In this document: positions 46,860 to 56,286 of the stretch, piece by piece
How the letters are laid out: each line of letters starts with the position of its first letter
How positions within the stretch are numbered: position 1 is the first letter of the stretch
Assembly (NCBI RefSeq): GCF_000016425.1
Contig: NC_009380.1
Coordinates: 1 to 64,000 of the forward strand
Direction of reading: 5' to 3'
DNA length: 64,000 nt
DNA from: Salinispora tropica CNB-440
Lineage (GTDB): Bacteria; Actinomycetota; Actinomycetes; Mycobacteriales; Micromonosporaceae
Notes under the pieces: model-generated
What the model saw: the letters and a program-made list of their open reading frames with translations, nothing else
Told to the model about the DNA's origin: nothing
Database searches by the model: none
Program-made: the position numbers and the translations under genes

Positions 46860-47666
46860 TCAGACCGCGAAGCCGGTGGGCTGGTCGGTGGCCGGCTCGG
46901 GCGGCTCCGCCTTCCACAGTCGGGTCTTCTGCGCGGCGAGCCGGGCCAGGTAGGCCGGGTTGAGGATCACGTAACGGCGCCAGAGGCGCTTCGGTTCCAG
47001 GCCGAGCCGCCAGAACCACTCCAGGCCGGCCCGCTGCATCCACGGGGGCGGCTGCCGCAGCAGACCCGCGTGGTAGTCGAAGGCCGCGCCGACCGCCATC
47101 AGCGGCATGTCCAGCAGCGGTCGCATGGCGTACGTGAAGATCTCCTGCCGGGGGCAGCCCAGCCCGACCAGGACGAGTCGGGCTCCGCTGGCCCTGATCC
47201 GGTCGGCGATCTCGACATCCTCACCGGGTAGCACCGGTCGGAACTTGGACGGCTCCACCCCGGCGAGCTTCAGCGCGGGAAACATTCGCTCCAACGCCGG
47301 CACCAGCTTCGCGAGTGTCTCCTCGGTGGACCCGTAGAGATAGACGGGAAGGCCCTCGTCGGCGAAGCGGGACAGCACGTGCAGGGTGAGCGTCGGGCCG
47401 TAGACCCGGTCACTCAGTCCTGCGTGGTGCAGCACGTTGAGCGCCCAGCGCACCGGCTGCCCGTCCGGAGTGACCACGTCGAACGAGTTCAACCGGGCGT
47501 TGTGTGCGGGGTCGAGCACACCGGTCATCACGCCGTGCACGGCCAGGGCGGTCAGCGCCAGCGGCTGCCGCTCGTGCGCCGCCGTCACGACCGCCTCGGT
47601 GGCGGTGGCGTAGTCGGTGACATCAACGAGGACGCCGAGCACGTTCCGCTTGCACCGTGGGGTCAT
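46860..47666 (-). CDS. WecG/TagA/CpsF-family glycosyltransferase
   Basis: The 268-residue product fits the WecG/TagA family, which adds a sugar (often N-acetylmannosamine or its uronate) to a lipid-linked intermediate in surface glycan synthesis. It has [14 protein letters not shown] near 65 (catalytic Asp block), [25 protein letters not shown], and [13 protein letters not shown] near 165. No signal peptide; it acts at the inner membrane face. ATG at 47666 overlaps the stop of the epimerase gene as ATGA, so I prefer it over an ATG five codons earlier. Confidence 0.9.
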   Translation of the reverse strand: MTPRCKRNVLGVLVDVTDYATATEAVVTAAHERQPLALTALAVHGVMTGVLDPAHNARLNSFDVVTPDGQPVRWALNVLHHAGLSDRVYGPTLTLHVLSRFADEGLPVYLYGSTEETLAKLVPALERMFPALKLAGVEPSKFRPVLPGEDVEIADRIRASGARLVLVGLGCPRQEIFTYAMRPLLDMPLMAVGAAFDYHAGLLRQPPPWMQRAGLEWFWRLGLEPKRLWRRYVILNPAYLARLAAQKTRLWKAEPPEPATDQPTGFAV

Positions 47667-48736
47667 GGCTGCGGAATCCACTTGTCGACGTTGGCCTCGT
47701 AGATCTCACGCATGATCATGGGCACGTCGTAGACCTGCTTCCAGTCCGGGTAGTCCGCGTGGAAGGCTTCGTTCGAGCCGATCCACCACTTGTGGTCGCC
47801 GATTCGGTTCGCCTCGACGTACTCGGAGTTCATCTCCTGTCCGGTGATCTGCTGGGCCAGGGCGAAGGCCTCGCGCATCGAGGTGTTGGAGTGCCGGCCA
47901 CCGCCCAGGTTGTAGACGGCGGCGGAGCGCGGGTTACGGAAGAACGACTCGAACGCCGAGACCACGTCCGAGCTGTGGATCGCGTCCCGGACCTGCTTGC
48001 CCTGATATCCGAAGATCTTGTATTTCCGGCGTTCCATGTTGGCCCGCATCACGTACCCGAGGAAGCCGTGCAACTCGGTGGCGGCGTGCGCGGGCCCGGT
48101 CAGGGTTCCACCCCGGAAGCAGGCCGTCCGCATGTCGAAGTAACGGCCGTACTCCTGCACCATCACGTCCGCCGCCACCTTGGAGGCGCCGAAGATCGAG
48201 TGCAGGCAGGCGTCGATCGACATGTCTTCCCGGATGCCCTGCTCGTACGGGTGCCCGGGCTCGATCTCCCACCGGGTCTCCAACTCGACCAGGGGCAGGC
48301 TGTTCGGCCGGTTTCCGTAGACCTTGTTGGTGGAGCAGTGGATGACCGGCGCCTCGATGCAGTGCTCGCGGACGTTCTGTAGCACGTTGAGGGTGCCGGC
48401 CGCGTTGACGTCGAAGTCGGTGAACGGGTCGCGGACGGCCCAGTCGTGCGACGGCTGTGCGGCGGTGTGGATCACCACAGCGGTGTTGCGGCCGTATCGG
48501 CGGAAGAGCTTCGCGAGCGCGTCCCGGTCGCGGATGTCAATGCTGTGGTGCGAGTAGGCGGCGCCCAGTTCCTCGGTCAGCCCCCGGACGTTCCAGGCGG
48601 TCGAGGCCTCCTCGCCGAAGAACTCCTGCCGCATGTCGTTGTCGATACCGACGACCTCGAGTCCGAGGCCGGCAAAATGTCGAACCGCTTCGGAGCCAAT
48701 CAGACCGCCCGATCCGGTCACGAATGCGACACTCAC
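47663..48736 (-). CDS. NAD-dependent sugar-nucleotide epimerase (CDP-tyvelose epimerase-like)
   Basis: A 357-residue extended short-chain dehydrogenase with Rossmann motif [12 protein letters not shown] at 7-18, the [15 protein letters not shown] segment that recalls CDP-paratose/tyvelose 2-epimerases, and the [10 protein letters not shown] block near 134. The usual YxxxK catalytic pair reads FGASK: Phe182 replaces Tyr and Lys186 is kept. It likely makes or converts an NDP-sugar used by the co-transcribed WecG-type glycosyltransferase. GTG at 48736 follows AGGAG on the minus strand. Confidence 0.87.
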   Translation of the reverse strand: MSVAFVTGSGGLIGSEAVRHFAGLGLEVVGIDNDMRQEFFGEEASTAWNVRGLTEELGAAYSHHSIDIRDRDALAKLFRRYGRNTAVVIHTAAQPSHDWAVRDPFTDFDVNAAGTLNVLQNVREHCIEAPVIHCSTNKVYGNRPNSLPLVELETRWEIEPGHPYEQGIREDMSIDACLHSIFGASKVAADVMVQEYGRYFDMRTACFRGGTLTGPAHAATELHGFLGYVMRANMERRKYKIFGYQGKQVRDAIHSSDVVSAFESFFRNPRSAAVYNLGGGRHSNTSMREAFALAQQITGQEMNSEYVEANRIGDHKWWIGSNEAFHADYPDWKQVYDVPMIMREIYEANVDKWIPQP

Positions 48737-48842
48737 ACGTCACTCCTGGTCCGTCGGAGTCAAGAACGATCGGAGCATAGCGTGACGTACGACGTGCCCC
48801 GAGACGGCGCGAGGGCCCCGCGACTGCGGAGCCCTCGTCTGG

Positions 48843-48925
48843 TGGGGAAGGGGGGAGTTGAACCCCCACGCCCTTTCGGGCACACGGACCTGAACCGTGC
48901 GCGTCTGCCATTCCGCCACTTCCCC
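48843..48925 (-). tRNA. tRNA-Leu (CAG)
   Basis: 83-nt class II cloverleaf on the minus strand. Acceptor GGGGAAG pairs with CTTCCCC, discriminator A. Anticodon loop TTCAGGT gives anticodon CAG (plus-strand 48890-48892). A long variable arm with a CCC-GAAA-GGG hairpin confirms Leu. CCA is not encoded. Confidence 0.97.
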
Positions 48926-49176
48926 GTGGCTTCAACCGGAGACACTTTGGTGTCCGGCCCCCAGCTGCATCGCCGGGCTCGGGACATTCTACGCGGCTCC
49001 TCGCACTTGCCACCAACGGTTACCCTCGTAGGACGGCCACCGTTTGTGGCGGACGAAAGACTAGCACGACGGAACCGGCCCGCCGAACGGGCCGGGATCA
49101 GCCTGGCCGAGCGGCGTGTGAGCTGCACGCTCCTCGGCCGGATACCATCATGTCCTCGGGACCCGAGGAGGAGCCG

Positions 49177-49938
49177 GTGAGCGTGCTGCAACGCTTCGAG
49201 AAGCGTCTGGAAGGCCTGGTCGAAGGGGCTTTCGCCAAGGTCTTCAAAGGGGTGGTCCACCCCGTGGAGATCCTCAACGCCATGCAGCGGGAGGCCGAGG
49301 CGCACAAGGCGATCCTGGCCGGTGGGCGCACGTTGGTGCCCAACCGCTACGTGATCGATCTCTCGCCATACGACCACAGTCGTCTGGCGCCGTACGCCGC
49401 CGCACTGGCCCAGGAGCTGGCCCAGTCGCAGGCGGAGTTCATCGGCGAGCAGGCGTGGACGGTCTACGGCGACGTGATCGTCGAGATCGAGCGGGGGGAG
49501 GGGCTCGACACCGGCATGTTCCGGGTCACCGCCGAGGTGTACACCGGCGGCGAGGTCGCCCCAGTGTCGGGGCCGGGCTACGACGCCGGTCCGCCGGCCT
49601 ACCCCGCCTACGAGCAGGGCGGTGGCTACGGCCAGCCGGCCGCTCAAGGTGGCGGCCACAACGTGCGGCTGGTCTCCGGCGACGGGCGGACCTACCCGCT
49701 TCAGCTGGGCACGACCGTGATCGGCCGCGGCGACCAGGCCACCCTGCGCCTACCCGATGTCGGCATCTCGCGGCGACACGCCCGGCTGGATTTCGACGGT
49801 GGGCAGGTCGTGCTGACCGATCTCGGGTCGACCAACGGCACCATGGTCAACGGTCAGCGGGTCTCCGCCGTCGCCCTGAACCCCGGCGACATGATCCAGC
49901 TCGGCACCACGACGCTGACCTTCCGCGTGGACGGCTGA
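49177..49938 (+). CDS. fhaA: FHA-domain protein FhaA
   Basis: The 253-residue cytoplasmic protein has an N-terminal DUF3662 domain (about 1-118, VSVLQRFEKRLEGLVEGAF), a Gly/Pro/Tyr-rich linker, and a C-terminal FHA domain (about 165-253) with IGRG, SRRHARL and DLGSTNGTMVNG, which binds phosphothreonine. In mycobacteria FhaA binds phosphorylated MviN and regulates peptidoglycan synthesis. GTG at 49177 follows GAGGAGGAG; an ATG nine codons earlier is less likely. First gene of the fhaAB-pstP-rodA-pbpA-pknAB operon. Confidence 0.95.
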   Translation: MSVLQRFEKRLEGLVEGAFAKVFKGVVHPVEILNAMQREAEAHKAILAGGRTLVPNRYVIDLSPYDHSRLAPYAAALAQELAQSQAEFIGEQAWTVYGDVIVEIERGEGLDTGMFRVTAEVYTGGEVAPVSGPGYDAGPPAYPAYEQGGGYGQPAAQGGGHNVRLVSGDGRTYPLQLGTTVIGRGDQATLRLPDVGISRRHARLDFDGGQVVLTDLGSTNGTMVNGQRVSAVALNPGDMIQLGTTTLTFRVDG

Positions 49939-49944
49939 CCCGCC

Positions 49945-50430
49945 TTGCCGGAACTCGTCATCACCGTTGCCCGGTTCGGGTTCCTGATCCTGTTGTGGAT
50001 TTTTGTCTTCACGGTGGTCGGGGTGATTCGCCGGGACCTCTTCGCAGGTGCCCGCTCTGGTCGGCTGGTGGCGGCCCCCCGGGGGGTCGGGGCCGTCCTC
50101 GGTCAGGGCGGAAAGCCGGCCCGGGCAAAGCGGGGAAGGGCAGCCCACCAGCTGGTGGTGACCGCCGGCCAGCTGGCCGGCACCCGTATCACACTCGGTG
50201 AAGCGCAGATCACCATCGGCCGGGCCGAGGATTCCACCCTCGTGATCACCGATGACTACGCCTCCGCACGACACGCCCGGCTCGTGCCCCGCGACGGGCA
50301 GTGGTTCGTCGAGGACCTCGGTTCGACTAACGGCACCTACCTGGATCGCGCTAAGGTCACCGGACCTACCCCCGTCCCCCTCGGCGTGCCGATCCGCATC
50401 GGGCGCACCTCACTCGAATTACGGCCATGA
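49945..50430 (+). CDS. fhaB: FHA-domain protein FhaB (FipA-like)
   Basis: A 161-residue protein with one N-terminal membrane helix (about 9-28, GFLILLWIFVFTVVGVIRR), a basic linker, and a C-terminal FHA domain (about 75-160) with IGRAEDSTL, SARHARL and DLGSTNGTYLD. FhaB/FipA links septation proteins to PknA/PknB signalling in mycobacteria. It starts with TTG at 49945, six bases after fhaA, and its stop overlaps the pstP start by 4 bp. Confidence 0.93.
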   Translation: MPELVITVARFGFLILLWIFVFTVVGVIRRDLFAGARSGRLVAAPRGVGAVLGQGGKPARAKRGRAAHQLVVTAGQLAGTRITLGEAQITIGRAEDSTLVITDDYASARHARLVPRDGQWFVEDLGSTNGTYLDRAKVTGPTPVPLGVPIRIGRTSLELRP

Positions 50431-51875
50431 CTCTGACCCTCCGCTATGCGGCCCACAGCGACCGCGGGCTGATCCGAGACGGTAACCAGGACTCCGTCTA
50501 TGCCGGGCCACGGCTGCTCGCCGTCGCCGACGGCATGGGCGGTATGGCCGCCGGTGACGTCGCCAGCAACATCGTCATCGGCGCCATGGCACCGCTGGAC
50601 GAGGACGTCCCGGGCAACGCCCTCGTGGATGCGCTTCGTTCGGCTGTCACCAACGCCACTCAACAGCTACGCGAGACGGTTGACGCCAACCCGCAGCTGG
50701 AGGGGATGGGGACGACGCTCACCGCGATCCTCTTCTCTGGCAGCAAGCTGGGCATGGTGCACATCGGCGACTCCCGTGCCTACCTGCTGCGCGCCAGCGA
50801 GTTCGCCCAGATAACCAAGGACGACACGTACGTCCAGATGCTTGTTGACGAGGGCCGGATCAGCGCCGAGGAGGCGAGTAGCCACCCCCAGCGGTCGCTG
50901 CTGACCCGGGCTCTCGACGGCCGGGACATCGACGCGGAGTACTCGGTCCGCCAGGTCCTCACCGGCGATCGATACCTGATCTGTAGCGACGGTCTCTCGG
51001 GCGTGGTGAGCGCGGAGACGATCGCGGAGACGATGCGGGAGTACGCCGACCCACAACAGTGCGTGGAGCGGCTGGTCCAGCTCGCACTGCGGGGTGGCGG
51101 ACCGGACAACATCACCGTGATCATCGCCGACGCGACGGACCAGGACATCGTCGAAGCGACCCCGATCGTCGGTGGCGCCGCCTCCCGGGACCGGGGTATG
51201 GCGACCTCCGCCGACGACTCCACCCCTGCGGCCCGCGCCTCGGCGCTCTCCGGATCGCCACCGGTGACGCCGGACGAGTCGACTGCCGCAGCCGACGAGG
51301 AGCCGGAGCGCCGTCGCCGTCGGCCGATCCGTCTCGTGGCGACGAGCCTCGCGCTGATCGTCCTTCTGGGCGGAGCGCTCTACGGTGGGTGGAGCTACAC
51401 CCAGCGGCAGTACTACGTCGGAGCTACGGGGGGCGGCCAGGTCGCGGTGTTCCGTGGCATCGAAGGTGAGATCGCCGGCATTGACCTCTCCGCCGTGCAC
51501 TCGACCAGCTCCGCCGAGCTGGACGACCTCACGCTTGCCGCGCAGGAGCGGGTCAAACAGGGCATCCCGGCCGAAAGTGAAGCGGATGCGGAGCGCCGGC
51601 TGGCCGAGCTGACCGCCGACACCCCGACCAACCCCAACCTGAAGCCGACCTGTCCCCCCAGCCCCAGCCCGAGCCCGAGCCCGCCAGTGGTGCCGAGCCC
51701 GACAGCGGAGCCCGGAGCGCCGACGCCGACCACCGAGCCGAGTGCGCCTCCGTCGATCTCCGCCACATCGAGCACACCGGCGACCGGCCTGCCGACCGAA
51801 CCGACCCTCTCGCCCGACGCCTTGCCCGCCATCCCGCCGGCCGTTGATCCGGCCGCCTGCCGGTCGCCCGAGTGA
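50427..51875 (+). CDS. pstP: PP2C-family Ser/Thr phosphatase PstP
   Basis: The 482-residue membrane protein dephosphorylates PknA/PknB and their targets. The cytoplasmic PP2C domain (about 1-235) has metal-binding motifs SDRGLIRDGNQDS, VADGMGGMAAG, HIGDSRAYL and GGPDNITVI. A membrane helix lies at about 300-322 (LVATSLALIVLLGGALYG), followed by an extracellular domain and a Pro/Ser/Thr-rich tail. The start overlaps fhaB by 4 bp (ATGA), so translation is likely coupled. Confidence 0.95.
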   Translation: MTLTLRYAAHSDRGLIRDGNQDSVYAGPRLLAVADGMGGMAAGDVASNIVIGAMAPLDEDVPGNALVDALRSAVTNATQQLRETVDANPQLEGMGTTLTAILFSGSKLGMVHIGDSRAYLLRASEFAQITKDDTYVQMLVDEGRISAEEASSHPQRSLLTRALDGRDIDAEYSVRQVLTGDRYLICSDGLSGVVSAETIAETMREYADPQQCVERLVQLALRGGGPDNITVIIADATDQDIVEATPIVGGAASRDRGMATSADDSTPAARASALSGSPPVTPDESTAAADEEPERRRRRPIRLVATSLALIVLLGGALYGGWSYTQRQYYVGATGGGQVAVFRGIEGEIAGIDLSAVHSTSSAELDDLTLAAQERVKQGIPAESEADAERRLAELTADTPTNPNLKPTCPPSPSPSPSPPVVPSPTAEPGAPTPTTEPSAPPSISATSSTPATGLPTEPTLSPDALPAIPPAVDPAACRSPE

Positions 51876-51903
51876 GCGCCGGCTCGATCCGTCAGGACGT
51901 TCA

Positions 51904-53394
51904 GTGACCGTAGCGGCCACGTCGACTTCCCCGCCCACCAACACGGGCGGGCAGAGCGGCGTGCGGCTGGCCCGGTCCCGGCGCAACGCCGAGCTGTCGC
52001 TGCTGCTGCTCGCCATGGTGCTGGTGGCCGCGTACGGGGCGATGGTCGAAGCCAGTGTGCTGGACACGGTTACGCCGAGCTTCTGGATACCGGCCGCCGC
52101 GCTCACCGCGGTCTTCCTCGGCCTGCACGTGGCGATCCGGTTCCTGGCCCCCTTCGCCGACCCGGCCCTGTTACCGGCGGTCGCCCTTCTCAACGGCCTC
52201 GGGGTCGGCTTTCTGCACCGGCTGGACCTGGCCCGCGCCACCCCGGCCGAGCGCGCCGAACTGGCGACCTTCGCCGGCACCGGCGGGCGTCAACTCGCCT
52301 GGACACTGATCTCGGTCGCCCTCGCTGCCGGGTTGCTTGCCATAGTCCGCGACCACCGCTCGATCTCCCGGTACGCGTACACCCTGGGTCTCGCCGGCAT
52401 CGTGCTGGTGATGATCCCGGCGGTGCTACCACGGAGCATTTCCGAGATCAACGGCGCGAAACTCTGGATTCGGGTCGGCGGTCTCTCCATCCAGCCCGGC
52501 GAGTTCGCCAAACTCGCGCTGCTCGCCTTCTTCGCGTACTACCTGGTCCGCAAGCGGGAGGTTCTCTCCCTGGCCAGCCGCCGGATTCTCGGTGTCGACC
52601 TCCCGCGGGGCCGGGACCTCGGGCCGGTCGTGGTGGTCTGGCTGATCAGCCTCCTGGTCCTGGTCTTCGAGAAGGACCTGGGCACCTCCCTGCTCTACTT
52701 CGGCATGTTCGTGGCAACGCTCTACATCGCCACCGAACGGGTGAGCTGGCTTCTCATCGGTCTGGTGCTCTTCTTCGGTGGCGCCTATCTCGCGTACGTG
52801 CTGGGCGACGCGATCGGCGGCCCGTTCGCCAACTTCTACCTGCGGGCCAACATCTGGCTGGACCCGTTCGCCGACCCGTACAACGACGGTTACCAACTGG
52901 TGCAGGGGCTGCTTGCCCTTGGTAGCGGTGGAATGTTCGGCGCCGGGCCCGGCGCCGGCCAGCCACTCAAGCTGCCCGAGGTGCAGAACGACTTCATCTT
53001 CGCCGGCCTCGGCGAGGAGATCGGTCTCTTTGGTCTCTCCGCCCTGCTGGTGGTCTACCTGCTCATCGTCGAGCGGGGGCTGCGTGCCGCGCTGGCGGTT
53101 CACGACTCGTTTGGCAAACTGCTCGCCGGTGGCCTGGCGTTCACCCTCGGGCTCCAGGTCTTCGTGATCGTTGGCGGGATCAGCGGGCTGATTCCGCTTA
53201 CCGGCCAGACCACGCCGTTCCTTTCCGCCGGTGGTTCGTCGCTGATGGCGAACTGGTTGCTCATCGCGATCCTGCTCCGCGTCTCCGATGCCGCCCGTCG
53301 GCCGGTGACCAGCGGGGGCCCTCCGTCGCCCCGATCGACGGGTGGACCGCCAGAGCAGCTACACGGTGCCCCCACGGAGGTGATCAGACCGTGA
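51904..53394 (+). CDS. rodA: SEDS peptidoglycan polymerase RodA/FtsW
   Basis: A 496-residue polytopic membrane protein of the SEDS family, about ten to twelve spans, which polymerises lipid II into glycan strands with its partner transpeptidase. Diagnostic stretches include KLWIRVGGLSIQPGEFAKLAL near 180, EKDLGTSLLYFG near 258, and GLIPLTGQTTPFLSAGGSS near 435. GTG at 51904 lies 28 bp after pstP. It overlaps pbpA by 4 bp, matching the usual SEDS-class B PBP pairing. Confidence 0.95.
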   Translation: MTVAATSTSPPTNTGGQSGVRLARSRRNAELSLLLLAMVLVAAYGAMVEASVLDTVTPSFWIPAAALTAVFLGLHVAIRFLAPFADPALLPAVALLNGLGVGFLHRLDLARATPAERAELATFAGTGGRQLAWTLISVALAAGLLAIVRDHRSISRYAYTLGLAGIVLVMIPAVLPRSISEINGAKLWIRVGGLSIQPGEFAKLALLAFFAYYLVRKREVLSLASRRILGVDLPRGRDLGPVVVVWLISLLVLVFEKDLGTSLLYFGMFVATLYIATERVSWLLIGLVLFFGGAYLAYVLGDAIGGPFANFYLRANIWLDPFADPYNDGYQLVQGLLALGSGGMFGAGPGAGQPLKLPEVQNDFIFAGLGEEIGLFGLSALLVVYLLIVERGLRAALAVHDSFGKLLAGGLAFTLGLQVFVIVGGISGLIPLTGQTTPFLSAGGSSLMANWLLIAILLRVSDAARRPVTSGGPPSPRSTGGPPEQLHGAPTEVIRP

Positions 53395-54896
53395 ACGCAC
53401 CACTGCGTCGGGTGGGTCTCGTCGTGATGGTCCTGTTCGGGCTTCTTTTCGCGAACCTGAACTGGATTCAGGCCTACAAGGCCGACGACTACCGCAACAG
53501 TGACTACAACGGCCGGGTCCAGGTCGCCGAATATGAGCGCAAGCGCGGCAACATCGAGGCCGGTGGTACGGCGCTCGCGGTCAGCAAGGCGACCGACGGG
53601 GAGCTGGAGTACCTGCGCACCTACCCGGGCGGGGAGAAGTACGCCCACGCGATCGGCTACAAGCCGGTCAACCTGGCCGACACCGGCATCGAGGAGGCGG
53701 AGAACGCCTTCCTGGCCGGCACCAGCGATCAGCTGATCGGTGACCGGCTGCGGGACCTGGTCACCGGCGACGAGACCGCTGGCGCGAATGTCCTGCTCAC
53801 CGTCTCCCAGCAGGCGCAGGACGTCGCGTACGAGCAGCTGGGGGAGAATCGCAAGGGGGTCACCAAGGGTGCGGCCATCGCGATCGACCCGCGTACCGGG
53901 GCGGTGCAGGCGCTGGTCTCCATGCCGAGCTTCAACCCGAACCCGTTGGCCAGCCACGACACCGACGAGGCCACGGCGGCCTACAACGAGTTACAGCAGA
54001 ACCCGGATGGGCCGCTGAAGAACCGGGCGCTCGGCGAGGTGCTCCCGCCGGGCTCCACCTTCAAGATCGTGACGGCTGCCGCCGCGCTGGAGAACGGTGT
54101 CACGACGGAGACGAAGATCCCTGCTGGGCCCAGCTGGACCCCGCCGACCTCCGGCGAGCCGATCGGGAACGCGGCCCCCTCCATCTGCCCGGAGGCAGAG
54201 GTCACCCTGATGAACGCGGTGACCGAGTCATGTAACACCGGCTTCGCCCAGCTCGGTGTGCGCCTCGGCGCGGACACCCTCAAGGAGAAGGCACGGCAGT
54301 TCGGTTTCGAGCAGGACGACCTGACCGTCGGCCGGCTCGGTGAGGACGGCGAACCGGTCGCGGCCAGTCGGACCGGCAGCATGGAGAACGCCGACGGCAG
54401 CGTTGACCCGGCTGCCCTCGCCCAGTCCTCCATCGGCCAGCGAAATGTGCGGATGACCCCGCTCCAGGGCGCCCTGATCGCCGCCACCGTCGCCAACGAT
54501 GGCAGCCAGATGCGGCCGTACCTGGTCAGTCAGATCCTCGGCGCTGATCGCACCACCAACTACTACACCGCCGAGCCCAGCGAGTTGCGCCAGCCGGTCA
54601 GTGACCAGGTCGCCGCCGACCTGCGGGAGATGATGGAGAGTGTCGTCCAGAACGGCACCGGCCGCAACGCCCGGATCAGCGGCTACACCGTCGGCGGCAA
54701 GACCGGCACGGCACAGGCTGGCCCGAACACGCCCCCCCACGGCTGGTTCATCGGCTTCGCGCTCGACAAGGACGGCAACCCGGTCTCCGCGGTCTGTGTC
54801 CTGCTGGAGGAGGCCGGCGACGGGGGCAGCGCCGAGGCCGCCCGGATCGGCGGGCAGATCATGCGGGCGGCGATCGCCTCTCCGGGGAGCCGCTGA
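53391..54896 (+). CDS. pbpA: Class B penicillin-binding protein PbpA
   Basis: The 501-residue transpeptidase crosslinks wall peptides and partners with RodA. One N-terminal membrane anchor (about 5-25), a dimerisation region, and a transpeptidase domain with active-site SxxK in PPGSTFKIVT near 222, SCN (TESCNTGFA) near 281 and KTG (VGGKTGTAQ) near 437. GTG at 53391 overlaps rodA by 4 bp. pknA starts two bases after the stop. Confidence 0.95.
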   Translation: MNAPLRRVGLVVMVLFGLLFANLNWIQAYKADDYRNSDYNGRVQVAEYERKRGNIEAGGTALAVSKATDGELEYLRTYPGGEKYAHAIGYKPVNLADTGIEEAENAFLAGTSDQLIGDRLRDLVTGDETAGANVLLTVSQQAQDVAYEQLGENRKGVTKGAAIAIDPRTGAVQALVSMPSFNPNPLASHDTDEATAAYNELQQNPDGPLKNRALGEVLPPGSTFKIVTAAAALENGVTTETKIPAGPSWTPPTSGEPIGNAAPSICPEAEVTLMNAVTESCNTGFAQLGVRLGADTLKEKARQFGFEQDDLTVGRLGEDGEPVAASRTGSMENADGSVDPAALAQSSIGQRNVRMTPLQGALIAATVANDGSQMRPYLVSQILGADRTTNYYTAEPSELRQPVSDQVAADLREMMESVVQNGTGRNARISGYTVGGKTGTAQAGPNTPPHGWFIGFALDKDGNPVSAVCVLLEEAGDGGSAEAARIGGQIMRAAIASPGSR

Positions 54897-54897
54897 C

Positions 54898-56286
54898 ATG
54901 CTCAGTTCCGGGGTGAAGCTCGGCAACCGTTACCGGCTCGACGAGCGGATCGCCAGCGGCGGCATGGGCGACGTCTGGCGCGGCACCGACGAGGTGCTCG
55001 GCCGGACGGTCGCCGTGAAGAGTCTCCTGCCGGCCCTGCTCGACGATCCTGACTTCGCCGAGCGGTTCCGGGGCGAGGCGCGCACGATGGCGACCATCAA
55101 CCACCCCGGTGTCGTTGACATCTACGACTTCGGCAGTGATCAGCAGATCGCCTTCCTCGTGATGGAGTACGTGGAGGGCGATGCGCTCTCGGCCACCCTG
55201 AACCGGGTCGGCCGGCTCACCTCCGCCCGAACGATGGCCCTGGTCGCCCAGGCCGCCGACGCGTTGCACGCCGCCCACCTGGAGGGCATCGTGCACCGAG
55301 ACGTGAAGCCCGGGAACCTCCTCGTCCGGCCGAACGGCACCCTGGTTCTCACCGACTTCGGTATCGCCCGATCCGACCTGGTGGCCCAGCTCACCGCCGC
55401 CGGCTCGGTGCTCGGCACCGCCTCGTACATCTCACCGGAGCAGGCGACCGGTGCGGTCGCCACCCCTTCCTCGGACGTGTACGCCCTCGGCGTGGTCGCC
55501 TACCAGTGCCTCTCCGGCCGACGGCCGTTCGAGGGCGACAACCCACTCGATATCGCCCTGCGGCATGTCCGGGATACGCCTCGGGCGTTGCCTGCCGACA
55601 TTCCATCGCAGGTGCGGGCGGTGGTCGAGCGGGCTATGGCGAAGGACCCGGCGGACCGCTGGCCGAGCGCGGCGGCGTTGGCCGGGGTGACCCGACAACT
55701 GAAGGCCCAGCTCTCCCAGGCCGCCCGGTCGGTTGGACAGGCCAGTCCGGTTTCGGCGGTGCCGGGTCGGGTCAGTCCGGTCTCGGCGGCGCCGGCCTCG
55801 CCGGCGCCCGGCCGGGCCAGCGTGGTCTCGGCGGTGCCCGTCGCGCCGGGTCGGGCCAGGGTGCCTTCACCGGCCACTGCCCTTCCACCACAGGTTTCCC
55901 GCTCGCCGGTGGCGCCGCAGCCCTTCCATCCGCCGGCCCCGCGACCGCAGGCCGGGTGGTCCCCGGTCGCCGCCGTGCCGCCGGCGTCAGCGCGACCCGG
56001 GCGCCCCCCGATGTCGGCTCCGCCGCCCCGCCCGTCCCGGTTCGGAAGAGGACTCCTCATCCTCCTCTTGGCCGTTCTGGTCGTGACCTGCTTTGGCATG
56101 GTTTCCTCCGTTTGGCACGAGGCGTATACCGGGTCCTCCGGCCGGCCGGTGCAGTCGACGGGAATGTCCGGCGAACTCCGGCATGACGGGCGCGACGATT
56201 CAGACCGAACGTCGTACCGTCAATTGCAACTGCCCTCGACGGGCGACGACGAGACGACGACGAGCGAAGGACGACAGACGCGATGA
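54898..56286 (+). CDS. pknA: Ser/Thr protein kinase PknA
   Basis: A 462-residue membrane kinase. The kinase domain (about 11-270) has GGMGDVWRG, VAVKSL, catalytic HRDVKPGN near 133 and DFGIA near 153. A long Pro/Ala/Val-rich linker (about 275-380) contains repeated PVSAVPGR-like segments encoded by degenerate DNA repeats. A membrane helix (about 384-405) and a short extracellular polar tail follow. No PASTA domain, as expected for PknA. ATG at 54898 comes directly after the pbpA stop, with GGGGAG upstream; the stop overlaps pknB. Confidence 0.95.
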   Translation: MLSSGVKLGNRYRLDERIASGGMGDVWRGTDEVLGRTVAVKSLLPALLDDPDFAERFRGEARTMATINHPGVVDIYDFGSDQQIAFLVMEYVEGDALSATLNRVGRLTSARTMALVAQAADALHAAHLEGIVHRDVKPGNLLVRPNGTLVLTDFGIARSDLVAQLTAAGSVLGTASYISPEQATGAVATPSSDVYALGVVAYQCLSGRRPFEGDNPLDIALRHVRDTPRALPADIPSQVRAVVERAMAKDPADRWPSAAALAGVTRQLKAQLSQAARSVGQASPVSAVPGRVSPVSAAPASPAPGRASVVSAVPVAPGRARVPSPATALPPQVSRSPVAPQPFHPPAPRPQAGWSPVAAVPPASARPGRPPMSAPPPRPSRFGRGLLILLLAVLVVTCFGMVSSVWHEAYTGSSGRPVQSTGMSGELRHDGRDDSDRTSYRQLQLPSTGDDETTTSEGRQTR

